Shown: positions 1 to 6,394 of the stretch, piece by piece
Layout: each line of letters begins with the position of its first letter
Position numbering within the stretch: position 1 is the stretch's first letter
NCBI GenBank assembly: GCA_035388025.1
Contig: DAOOPA010000038.1
Location: forward strand, 1-8,698
Direction: 5' to 3'
DNA from: JAAZMX01 sp035388025
GTDB taxonomy: Bacteria > Patescibacteriota > Patescibacteriia > UBA2196 > GWA2-42-15
DNA length: 8,698 bases
Notes under the pieces: generated by a model
The model's input: only the letters and a program-made list of their open reading frames with translations
The model's database searches: none
What the model was told of the DNA's origin: nothing
Made by a program: the position numbers and the translations under genes

Positions 1-54
1 AGGATCAATCGAGCTAAAATTTTTATGAAAAAAATATGTCAAACAAAGAAATAG
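1..54 (+). CDS. C-terminal end of an RNA polymerase sigma factor (sigma-70/ECF-like), cut by window start
   Basis: Frame 1 is open from the first base to the TAG at 52-54 and gives RINRAKIFMKKICQTKK. This resembles the end of sigma region 4 in ECF factors, where the recognition helix is followed by a TV(R/K)SRINRAR-type motif and a short basic tail. Such factors direct RNA polymerase to a dedicated promoter set, often for envelope stress. Only the tail is visible, so the sigma assignment rests on the RINRAK motif and the basic helix-like run, supported by the membrane protein that follows. The stop lies 19 bases inside the next gene (start at 36), which suggests translational coupling. The alternative is a chance open frame or the end of another helix-turn-helix protein. 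The -1 end lies outside the window. Confidence 0.55.
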   Translation, partial: RINRAKIFMKKICQTKK

Positions 55-527
55 ACTTTAAAGAAAAAATAATGGAGAGGATTAAATCCGGAGAAATAAA
101 AATGAAGCCAAGGTGGTATTTTGTTTTGGGCTCCCTGGCTTCAGTCGCTGGCTTGGTTAGCATTTTGGTAGTAACTATTTTTTTAGTCAACTTTGCTATT
201 TTTTCTTTGAGGACCAATAGCTATATGCGCGGTTATAGATATGAACAGGTTATAGCCAGTTTCCCCTGGTGGGCGGTTGTCTTGGCTGTTTTGGGAGTAC
301 TCTTGGGTGTGATGCTACTCAAGAAATATGATTTTTCCTACAAAAAAAATTTTTTAACAATCATACTCGGTCTTGTACTCTCACTTTTAATCGCTGGTTT
401 TTTAATTGATTTTTTGGGTGTTAATGATGTTTTCGTCAGAAGGGGTATGATGAAAAAAATGTATAAAAGATATGATGGCCGGTGCGGAGCTACGATGATG
501 CAAGATAAAAGCGGACCAGAATTTTAA
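36..527 (+). CDS. Three-helix membrane protein of unknown function, overlapping a sigma factor tail
   Basis: This 163-residue protein has a charged N-terminal cytoplasmic stretch (residues 1-26, rich in Lys and Glu). Hydrophobic helices follow at about 28-57, 79-95 and 106-124, and the protein ends in a basic tail with FVRRGMMKKMYKRYDG. With the N terminus inside, the first loop (58-78, YRYEQ and a WW pair) would face outward and the KKYDFSYKK loop inward. The ATG at 36 lies inside the 3' end of the preceding frame and has no Shine-Dalgarno sequence, so it is probably reached by coupled translation. I recall similar small membrane proteins next to sigma factors in Patescibacteria, but this is memory and not a search. 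Its position would suit a membrane partner or anti-sigma-like regulator. No anti-sigma zinc motif (HxxxCxxC) is present, so the role stays open. Confidence 0.8.
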   Translation: MSNKEIDFKEKIMERIKSGEIKMKPRWYFVLGSLASVAGLVSILVVTIFLVNFAIFSLRTNSYMRGYRYEQVIASFPWWAVVLAVLGVLLGVMLLKKYDFSYKKNFLTIILGLVLSLLIAGFLIDFLGVNDVFVRRGMMKKMYKRYDGRCGATMMQDKSGPEF

Positions 528-619
528 CATTCTTATTGTTTTATAATGCTATTTCGTCAAGGGTCATTAAAAAATTATAACACAGTACTAATCTCTGGAT
601 TTTTTTATTGTAATTGTTG

Positions 620-648
620 TTTACTCTCAAATAATCTCGTGATAAACT
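620..648 (+). promoter_or_regulatory. Weak promoter candidate ahead of the DUF2807-like gene
   Basis: TTTACT (620-625) and TAAACT (643-648) are separated by 17 bases, and TGA directly before the second box could act as an extended -10. Each box matches the sigma-70 consensus at four of six positions. A start near 655 would give a leader of about 68 bases containing the palindrome at 681-697. In such AT-rich DNA a match of this quality can arise by chance. Confidence 0.25.
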
Positions 649-680
649 GAAGAGGCGCGTTGCTTTACCATTATAAAATA

Positions 681-697
681 ACTGATTAATTATCAGT
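681..697. promoter_or_regulatory. Near-perfect 17-base palindrome, possible operator
   Basis: ACTGATTAATTATCAGT has 6-base arms ACTGAT and ATCAGT around TAATT, and all positions pair except one inside the centre. It ends 25 bases before the GTG start of the next gene. It could be a dimeric repressor site or a small RNA hairpin near the start codon. Nothing in the window identifies a binding protein. Confidence 0.35.
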
Positions 698-722
698 AAA
701 CGTTTTTCTGTTTTTTGCGTTC

Positions 723-2306
723 GTGTTTATCTCCTCGCTGTTACTTTCATTCTCCGCTCTTATTGCCCTGGCTGATTTTTGGCTGGACGGCGCCGCTCCA
801 GCCATATTCTTTATAATAATTTTGGTAATTTGCTTTATGAATAAAAAATATTTTTTAGAGTCAGGGGCTGCTAAAAGAGTATTTTGGATTTTTTTGGCTA
901 CTTTAGTTGCCAGCTTGTTGATTGTTATGATGCCCAAGGGTCTAGACGGTATATTATTTGGTATTCTGCCTGTTGTTTTAATATTTTTTCTGTTGCCTTT
1001 TGTTGCTGGTATTTTATTGATATTGATTCAAGATAAAAATAGAAGCTATGATTTTTTGCCAGTTCTTTTGGCTGGAACTGTAATTAATAATATAGCCATT
1101 ATTTTAGTCGCTTATTTTATTGAATATTCAAGGCATGGATATTTATATAAACCGCCATTTAATTTTTATATTTTATTGGATATGTTTTTGTTTTTTGCGG
1201 TTTTGAGTTTATTCGGCGGTCTAATCGGTCTGGTTATCAGAGGGGCTTCAGAACAATTCAAGAACTATTCAAATTCAAAAATAAAAATATTTTTAAGAAA
1301 AATGTTGGGAGGAATATTTTTAGGGGCTGGGTCATTGGGAATAGTGGTATCCACAATTATATTTTTATATTTATTTTTCAACCCTTCAAGCTCGTGGCTT
1401 AGATATATAATGGCTGATTTTAGAATCATAGATGTTGTTGGGTTTTTTAATTATTATTTATTGCTTTTATCTCTCACTATCATTATAGCCATACCGCTAA
1501 TTTTTTTAGGAATATTGGGCTTGATGCTATTTTTCAGCAAGAAAAATATTTTTAATTTAAAATTATTTTCAAGAATAATTTTACTATTTATATTATGTCT
1601 GGGAGTTTTTGTTTTTCAATCTTCACGTCTGAATACTAAATTTCAAAACAAAAAGATTGAGTTGAAGGAAAGAATGCAGGAAATAAATATTGATATTAAA
1701 AATTTTGAAAATATTTATATATCCAGTTTCGTTAAATTTGACGATGTCATAATTGAGCAAGGTGAGTCGTTTGGCATTGCGGTCAAAGGTAGTGAGTATG
1801 ATCAAATCGGATTGGAGTTTGAGAAAGTCGGTGATACTTTAAATATTAAAAGATCGGAATTGGAGACATATTATAATACAGATACTTGGACTATGGAAAA
1901 TGACAAGATACCCTTTCCGGCCGGCACCAAACATTTAACCATAGAAATAACAATGCCCGATGTTCAAAAAATCGAATCAGAGGGCGGGCATATTGAATTA
2001 ATGGGTTTAGAAGTGGAAAATATTAAAATTAAGCTGAACAAAAGATTTAACAATATACAGGGCGATATCAAGGTTGCCGGTACATTGGAGCTTGACGCCA
2101 AAGGAGGTATAATCAATTTAACAGGTTCAACCAAAAATTTAATAATAGATTCAGGTGATTGTTGGATTGAAATGGATAAATTTATAGCCGAGAAGGCGAC
2201 AATTAATGCGACAAACACGAGCAGATTAAATGTATATGTTACTGGTAATATGGGAATATTGTCAGGAAAAAATTCTGGTATTGTAAATTATTATGATGAA
2301 TTATAG
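723..2306 (+). CDS. Multi-spanning membrane protein with C-terminal DUF2807-like (GIN-type) beta-repeat domain
   Basis: The 527-residue product splits in two. Residues 1-300 hold about eight or nine hydrophobic helices (near 1-18, 26-39, 53-70, 76-102, 113-134, 147-172, 195-219, 240-270 and 284-300). Residues 305-330 are charged and helix-like. Residues 330-527 look like the DUF2807/head-GIN family: an opening FENIYISSFVKFDDVIIEQG strand pair, the DTLNIKR strand, ITMPDVQKIESEGG, then regular strand-turn repeats of the kind seen in beta-helices (IELMGLEVENIKIKLN, LELDAKGGIINLTGST). Such domains are usually secreted with one signal peptide, so fusion to a large membrane domain is unusual. The GTG at 723 is the only usual start after a TAA at 687-689. 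It lacks a ribosome site, and ATG 837 (residue 39) is the main alternative. The AT-rich codon use (many ATA and TTA) matches the next gene and differs from genes after 3242. Confidence 0.8.
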   Translation: MFISSLLLSFSALIALADFWLDGAAPAIFFIIILVICFMNKKYFLESGAAKRVFWIFLATLVASLLIVMMPKGLDGILFGILPVVLIFFLLPFVAGILLILIQDKNRSYDFLPVLLAGTVINNIAIILVAYFIEYSRHGYLYKPPFNFYILLDMFLFFAVLSLFGGLIGLVIRGASEQFKNYSNSKIKIFLRKMLGGIFLGAGSLGIVVSTIIFLYLFFNPSSSWLRYIMADFRIIDVVGFFNYYLLLLSLTIIIAIPLIFLGILGLMLFFSKKNIFNLKLFSRIILLFILCLGVFVFQSSRLNTKFQNKKIELKERMQEINIDIKNFENIYISSFVKFDDVIIEQGESFGIAVKGSEYDQIGLEFEKVGDTLNIKRSELETYYNTDTWTMENDKIPFPAGTKHLTIEITMPDVQKIESEGGHIELMGLEVENIKIKLNKRFNNIQGDIKVAGTLELDAKGGIINLTGSTKNLIIDSGDCWIEMDKFIAEKATINATNTSRLNVYVTGNMGILSGKNSGIVNYYDEL

Positions 2307-2324
2307 AAGCTTAAAAATATATTT

Positions 2325-3068
2325 ATGAAAAAAATATTATTAATTATCAGCGAGTATTTGTCCAGATTTTTCGGCGTGGTGTTGGTCGGGGGAATGTTGC
2401 TTTTGTTTTCAACTCTTATTTCCATTCCCGATTTGTGGATGGGAGGTGGTCGATCAGGTAGCGTTTTTCATAATAATTTTGGCAGTATTTTTTTGGAAAA
2501 TTTTGTAGATAACTATTCTTGGTTTTTCTTTTTTCCACTTTTATATTTTGTACTTTTTTTTCTAGCTATTTCAGTTTTTATTTGGATATATTATAGGCAT
2601 GATAAAAAAGTCGGAGCAGTCGGATTTAAAAATGTTATTTTGTCATTGCTCGTTATTTTTATACTCATATACTTTCCGATTAGGATCAATAACTTCGGTT
2701 CTAGAATATCACAAATGAAAGTTCATGAACTTGCTAATTATAATGTGATAACAAAAATATCAACCCCTTCTGAGCGCCTTGAATTATTAAATATTTATCA
2801 TTCGCTTTACCGGGGAGGTGTGTTGACCTGGCGTCATGATCCGCTGCAAGTGGTTGAGTATGATCTCAAGTATGGCGTTTTGCGATCATTGGACGGTGAG
2901 AACAATAAATTATCTTTGGAATTTGTGTCTGATATGATGCAAGATGGAGTAATAGGTAATACTATTGTAAAGCTGAAAAATGACAAACATCAAGCCAATA
3001 TTCATTTGAGCTGTCTGGGGAGCGAAGAGGATCGCGTCTGGTTGGTTTATGGTTATGAGCTTGATTAG
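2325..3068 (+). CDS. Membrane protein of unknown function with three helices and a soluble C-terminal domain
   Basis: I do not recognise this 247-residue protein. Helices are visible at about 13-34, 65-89 and 104-122, and the 40-residue segment between the first two contains the glycine-rich MGGGRSGSV. Residues 125-247 are soluble and mixed in character (ISTPSERLELLNIYHSLYRG, then alternating strands to the end), and could be a small alpha/beta domain. With the N terminus inside, this domain would lie outside the membrane. The ATG at 2325 follows the preceding stop by 18 bases, so the two genes are very likely co-transcribed. No Shine-Dalgarno sequence is present; the leader is a run of A and T. 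The stop codon forms part of an 8-base inverted repeat (3061-3068 with 3100-3107). Strand, composition and spacing tie it to the DUF2807-like gene and not to the DUF3160 unit. Confidence 0.75.
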   Translation: MKKILLIISEYLSRFFGVVLVGGMLLLFSTLISIPDLWMGGGRSGSVFHNNFGSIFLENFVDNYSWFFFFPLLYFVLFFLAISVFIWIYYRHDKKVGAVGFKNVILSLLVIFILIYFPIRINNFGSRISQMKVHELANYNVITKISTPSERLELLNIYHSLYRGGVLTWRHDPLQVVEYDLKYGVLRSLDGENNKLSLEFVSDMMQDGVIGNTIVKLKNDKHQANIHLSCLGSEEDRVWLVYGYELD

Positions 3069-3109
3069 TGATTGCTTAGTCAAAAAGCATTTTTAATTTC
3101 TAATCAAAT

Positions 3110-3134
3110 CCGGCACCTTTAGCGGCCGGTTTTT
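3110..3134 (+). terminator. Intrinsic terminator after the 2325-3068 gene
   Basis: CCGGC (3110-3114) pairs with GCCGG (3125-3129) across a 10-base loop, and T5 follows at 3130-3134. It lies about 40 bases after the stop codon. Upstream, TGCTT (3073-3077) and AAGCA (3085-3089) before T5 form a second, weaker candidate. A GC-rich stretch ending in T5 at 3169-3173 may be a third. Together they separate region 1 from the DUF3160 unit. Confidence 0.6.
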
Positions 3135-3176
3135 GTCTAGTAAATATGGCCACCGCCCGGCCGACGGCTTTTTCAA

Positions 3177-3205
3177 TTGTACTGTCAACCTTAATATTGT
3201 ATAAT
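3177..3205 (+). promoter_or_regulatory. Strong sigma-70-type promoter for the DUF3160 unit
   Basis: TTGTAC (3177-3182), a 17-base spacer and a perfect TATAAT (3200-3205) form a near-consensus promoter. Initiation near 3212 would give a leader of about 30 bases to the ATG at 3242. Because these boxes lie inside the longer open frame that could begin at 3146, they argue strongly that 3242 is the real start of the gene. Confidence 0.8.
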
Positions 3206-3241
3206 AATAATGCTCGCATAATTAATTTTTATCGCAAACCC

Positions 3242-5557
3242 ATGGATACTCAAAATCCGTTCCAGCCGCCAGTTGGCGATCAAAACTTGCCACCAGTCAA
3301 TTTATTCCCGAGGCCCAAACCAAAGAAGCTTATTATCCTTGTGCTTTTGTTTTTTTTAGCGCTTGCGACTATCTCCGTCTCTTTATTTTTGTCTCGCCCA
3401 AAATCGGAGTCATCGAAAGAAAAAACAAACCAGTCAGCGGCAAATATTCATTCGTTGCCTGCCGCTTTGGCCTCCCAATTTTCTTCTTACCAAGAAATTC
3501 CGGTTAATTTTGAGCCGCAAGTTACCGCCTATACTGTTAAAAATGATTTAAGCAATGTCAGCAATGCCGCTGATTTTACTTTTTCTACCACCACTCTGGG
3601 TTTATTGACCCAAAACAGCTTTGTTGTCAGGCCGGCTTATTATAATGAATTTTATCCTCTTTACGAAGCCAATCGTTACAGTTATATACCCAGTTTTATT
3701 ACCACTGATTCCTTACTGCACAATTATCATTTGATGTTTGATTTTTTACTTAAACAGCTGGAAGAGCAAAAATTAGTAGCGGAGTTAAAACAACTTAATG
3801 TCGAGATGCTCTCCTCCGCCCTCGCTCAATACGCTGAGCTAAAAGAGACGGATTGGGCCAATGCCGCCCAAAGAAACGTTGGCTTCTTTGCCGTGGCCAG
3901 TCGGCTGCTGGACGCTTCATTCGAAGTGCCAGCTCTAGTCTCTGATGAAGTGAACCAAGAACTCGCCCTGATCAGCGCTCACCAGGTGATAGCCAAGTCC
4001 CCGGTCATGAATATCGGTGGCGGGTCGGATACCTTGATTGACACCCCCCAAGGATCGCAATCTCTTGAAGCCCTGAAAGAAGATTACTCTCAGTATGTGC
4101 CCCGGGGGCATTATGATAAAAGTGAGTCACTCCAATCTTACTTTAAGGCGATGATGTGGTATGGGCGTTTGACCTTTCGCTTGAAAAATGAAGACGAGGC
4201 CAAATCTGCTTTATTGATCACCCTAGCTCTCAATCAGGGCGATAATCACAATATTTGGAACAAGATTTATGAACCAGTCAATTTTTTTGTAGGCAAAAGC
4301 GATGACCTTACTTATTATCAATTTGCCGATGTGTTGGACGAAATTTATGGTACCAATGCCGCCCTTCAAACCATTGCCTCCGATCAAAATAAATTTGCCT
4401 CTTTCCTCGAGGCGACCGCGGCTCTTGAACCGCCGCAAATCAATTCCATGCCGATTTTTAATGCCGCCCTTCAGCCGGATCGCGAGAAAGAAATCAAGGG
4501 TTTCCGCTTCATGGGTCAGCGTTTTACTATTGATGCGTCAATCTTCCAGCGTTTGGTTACCAGAGAAGTCGGCCCCAAGGACGCTACCTGCGATCAAGCG
4601 CCTTTTAGCCAGGGCCGGATGTTACCCAAAGGACTTGATATTCCTGCTACTTTTGGCTCAATCGAAGCAAAAAATATATTAAGCGGAATAGGGGAGACTC
4701 AGTATGCCTGCTACTCGGAAAATATGTTAAAGATGAATGAATATGTATCAGGACTGAACACAGATACTTGGACCCAAAATTTATATTGGGGCTGGTTATA
4801 TCAGCTCCGGCCTTTGCTTGAGCCCAAAACCGACGGTTACCCGGCTTTTATGCGCAACACCGCCTGGTTGAGAAAAGACCTCAATACTTTTTTGGGCAAC
4901 TGGACCGAGTTGAAACACGACACGATTTTGTATGCCAAACAGGTCTACGCCGAGCTTGGCGGCGGCCCGCCGGAACAAAGAGACGACCGCGGTTATGTTG
5001 AACCCAACCCCCTTGTTTACGCCCGCTTGGCTTCATTGTTGCGCATGACTAGCGAAGGTCTGGCTATCCGCGATCTTTTGACCCCGGGTATGCGGGATAA
5101 TCTGGCCAAGCTTGAACAGTTGGCGCTTAGTCTTAAAACTATTTCGGAAAAAGAATTAAATAATGAAAAATTGACCGCTGATGATTATGAATTAATTCGC
5201 TCTTATGGCGGCCAGCTGGAACACTTCTGGTTAGAAGTGAACAAAGATGAACCGGCGTTCAAAGCAACCGGCAGTCAGAGAGATTATTTGGATGAAAATC
5301 CGGCCGCCATTGTCGCCGATGTCGCCACTGATCCGAACGGTTTAGTTTTAGAAGAGGGCACTGGTAAAATTTTTGAAATTTACGCGGTCGTTCCCATTGA
5401 TGGTCAATTGAGGATCGCCAAAGGCGGCGTCTATTCTTACTATGAATTTAGCTGGCCCCTGAATGATCGTCTGACCGACAAAAAGTGGCGGGAGATGCTG
5501 AATTCGGAACAAGCCCCAGCCTTGCCTTCTTGGACCAATGCCTTTATCGCTCCATAG
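3242..5557 (+). CDS. DUF3160 family membrane-anchored extracytoplasmic protein
   Basis: From the ATG at 3242 the protein has 771 residues. A proline-rich cytoplasmic leader (1-29, with NPFQPP and RPKPKK) precedes one anchor helix (30-50), a polar linker, and a large extracytoplasmic domain. The family is recognisable from several blocks: FITTDSLLHNYHLMFDF (152-168), YVPRGHYDKSESLQSYF (285-301), FRFMGQRFTIDASIF (421-435), LPKGLDIPATFGSIEA (461-476), NLYWGWLYQLRPLL (513-526), ELKHDTILYAKQVYAELGGG (556-575) and GYVEPNP (584-590). The domain looks full length. DUF3160 has no established activity; the conserved His, Asp, Glu and Trp residues could suit an enzyme or glycan binding, which is inference. 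No ribosome site precedes the ATG. The frame is open back to 3146, but that would place the promoter inside the gene. The next gene begins five bases after the stop. Confidence 0.93.
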   Translation: MDTQNPFQPPVGDQNLPPVNLFPRPKPKKLIILVLLFFLALATISVSLFLSRPKSESSKEKTNQSAANIHSLPAALASQFSSYQEIPVNFEPQVTAYTVKNDLSNVSNAADFTFSTTTLGLLTQNSFVVRPAYYNEFYPLYEANRYSYIPSFITTDSLLHNYHLMFDFLLKQLEEQKLVAELKQLNVEMLSSALAQYAELKETDWANAAQRNVGFFAVASRLLDASFEVPALVSDEVNQELALISAHQVIAKSPVMNIGGGSDTLIDTPQGSQSLEALKEDYSQYVPRGHYDKSESLQSYFKAMMWYGRLTFRLKNEDEAKSALLITLALNQGDNHNIWNKIYEPVNFFVGKSDDLTYYQFADVLDEIYGTNAALQTIASDQNKFASFLEATAALEPPQINSMPIFNAALQPDREKEIKGFRFMGQRFTIDASIFQRLVTREVGPKDATCDQAPFSQGRMLPKGLDIPATFGSIEAKNILSGIGETQYACYSENMLKMNEYVSGLNTDTWTQNLYWGWLYQLRPLLEPKTDGYPAFMRNTAWLRKDLNTFLGNWTELKHDTILYAKQVYAELGGGPPEQRDDRGYVEPNPLVYARLASLLRMTSEGLAIRDLLTPGMRDNLAKLEQLALSLKTISEKELNNEKLTADDYELIRSYGGQLEHFWLEVNKDEPAFKATGSQRDYLDENPAAIVADVATDPNGLVLEEGTGKIFEIYAVVPIDGQLRIAKGGVYSYYEFSWPLNDRLTDKKWREMLNSEQAPALPSWTNAFIAP

Positions 5558-5562
5558 CATAG

Positions 5563-6303
5563 ATGTTTCAATTTACCTTTATTAAAACCTTGTTTCTGAT
5601 TACCTTGGCCGGTACTTTATTAGCGGCTATTAGCTTATCTCTCTTTTTACCCAGGAACGCTAGTCTTATTAAAATCGCCCAATCTGATTTGAATGACAAT
5701 TCGCTATCGGAAACCTATCTCCTTACTTCTGGCCGCCTATTTATTACTGAAGATCAAAAAGAGCTTTGGACCACGCCGCCCGGCTGGCGGGTAGACAATT
5801 TTGCGCTCGCCGATATTAATAACGACGGCCTCGTTGATCTCATTTTGTCTCTTTGGAAAAGTGGTAGTTTTGGGAGTTCTCGTCCTTTTTGGATTACCAA
5901 AAACGATCCCAGCATTAAAAATCATTTTTTTATCTTTGATTTAGTCGGTTCGACGCTTAAAATGATTTGGGGTTCCTCCAATCTGGCTGCCCCCAATTGT
6001 GAATTTCAGATTTCTTCCCTCGGATCAGCCGCCCAAAATTATTTAGTTGTTTTGGAAGGGGATTATGCCGATCGCACGCAGTGTTCTGGCCGTTATATCG
6101 CCGTCTGGTATTGGAATGGTTGGGGATTTTCCCATCTTTGGCGCAGCCCCCAGGGTCACTTTACCAACTTAAAAGTTGAAGCAACTGGTTCGCAAAATCA
6201 GATTGTTGTTGATTCAAATCAAGGCCCTCTTCGTCTCCCAGTCGATTTTATCTTGGAGGCTGAAGATACGGCCAGTACTGAAAAAGCGTTAAAAGACCAT
6301 TAG
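5563..6303 (+). CDS. Membrane-anchored FG-GAP/VCBS-like protein with calcium-loop motifs
   Basis: This 246-residue protein has an N-terminal anchor or uncleaved signal helix (about 8-29) and an extracytoplasmic domain. Two calcium-loop-like motifs stand out: DLNDNSLSE (42-50) and DINNDGLVD (84-92). The second matches the DxNxDGxxD loop of FG-GAP/VCBS repeats. Further likely conserved blocks are LWKSGSFGSSRPFWI (97-111) and WYWNGWGFSHLW near residue 190. The rest is strand-rich, consistent with a small beta-propeller-like or half-propeller fold. Three cysteines are present. The ATG is five bases after the DUF3160 stop and has no ribosome site, so translation is probably coupled; a terminator follows directly. 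Co-transcription suggests that the two proteins act together at the cell surface, perhaps as partners. The function is unknown. The family call rests on motifs only. Confidence 0.8.
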   Translation: MFQFTFIKTLFLITLAGTLLAAISLSLFLPRNASLIKIAQSDLNDNSLSETYLLTSGRLFITEDQKELWTTPPGWRVDNFALADINNDGLVDLILSLWKSGSFGSSRPFWITKNDPSIKNHFFIFDLVGSTLKMIWGSSNLAAPNCEFQISSLGSAAQNYLVVLEGDYADRTQCSGRYIAVWYWNGWGFSHLWRSPQGHFTNLKVEATGSQNQIVVDSNQGPLRLPVDFILEAEDTASTEKALKDH

Positions 6304-6307
6304 CTAT

Positions 6308-6346
6308 TTTCCACCGCAAGCCAGGGTCTTGTGGAAATATTTTTTC
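6308..6346 (+). terminator. Intrinsic terminator of the DUF3160/FG-GAP-like unit
   Basis: TTTCCAC (6308-6314) pairs with GTGGAAA (6331-6337). Inside it, AAG (6318-6320) pairs with CTT (6328-6330) after a three-base bulge. TAT and a T-run then follow to about 6345. It starts four bases after the stop codon and ends about 10 bases before the next promoter. Confidence 0.65.
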
Positions 6347-6355
6347 TTCCAGATT

Positions 6356-6364
6356 TGTTATAAT
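6356..6364 (+). promoter_or_regulatory. Extended -10 promoter of the DUF4349 gene
   Basis: TGT directly precedes a perfect TATAAT at 6359-6364, an extended -10 element. No good -35 box is seen at 16-18 bases upstream, as is usual for this class. Initiation near 6371 gives a leader of about 24 bases. The leader carries ATAATTAATT (6372-6381), which also occurs at nearly the same distance before the DUF3160 start. Confidence 0.6.
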
Positions 6365-6394
6365 AAAATCAATAATTAATTATTCACTAACTCT

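Larger units (their letters stand above)
528..722. other. AT-rich intergenic stretch between the small membrane protein and the DUF2807-like gene
   Basis: I see no convincing gene or terminator here. AATC-TCTG-GATT followed by T7 near 590-607 is too short a stem to trust as a terminator. The stretch holds a TATAAT at 542-547 without a fitting -35, a weak promoter candidate at 620-648, and a near-perfect 17-base palindrome at 681-697. Whether the downstream genes are read from here or from the sigma-factor promoter cannot be decided from the sequence. Confidence 0.5.

Noticed and set aside
3146..3241. Longer start for the DUF3160 gene at ATG 3146 (32 extra residues)
   Set aside because: The extra part contains the near-consensus promoter TTGTAC-17-TATAAT, and its translation does not look like a signal or domain. 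The ATG at 3242 lies about 30 bases after the expected transcript start.
4355..4475. Repeated AATGCCGCCCTTCA within the DUF3160 gene
   Set aside because: It encodes NAALQ twice with favoured codons and does not extend further, so it is coincidental codon reuse and not a structured repeat.
1878..4773. Identical 14 bases ACAGATACTTGGAC at 1878-1891 and 4760-4773
   Set aside because: Both encode TDTW within unrelated proteins. There are no flanking similarities, so a mobile or recombinational repeat is not supported.
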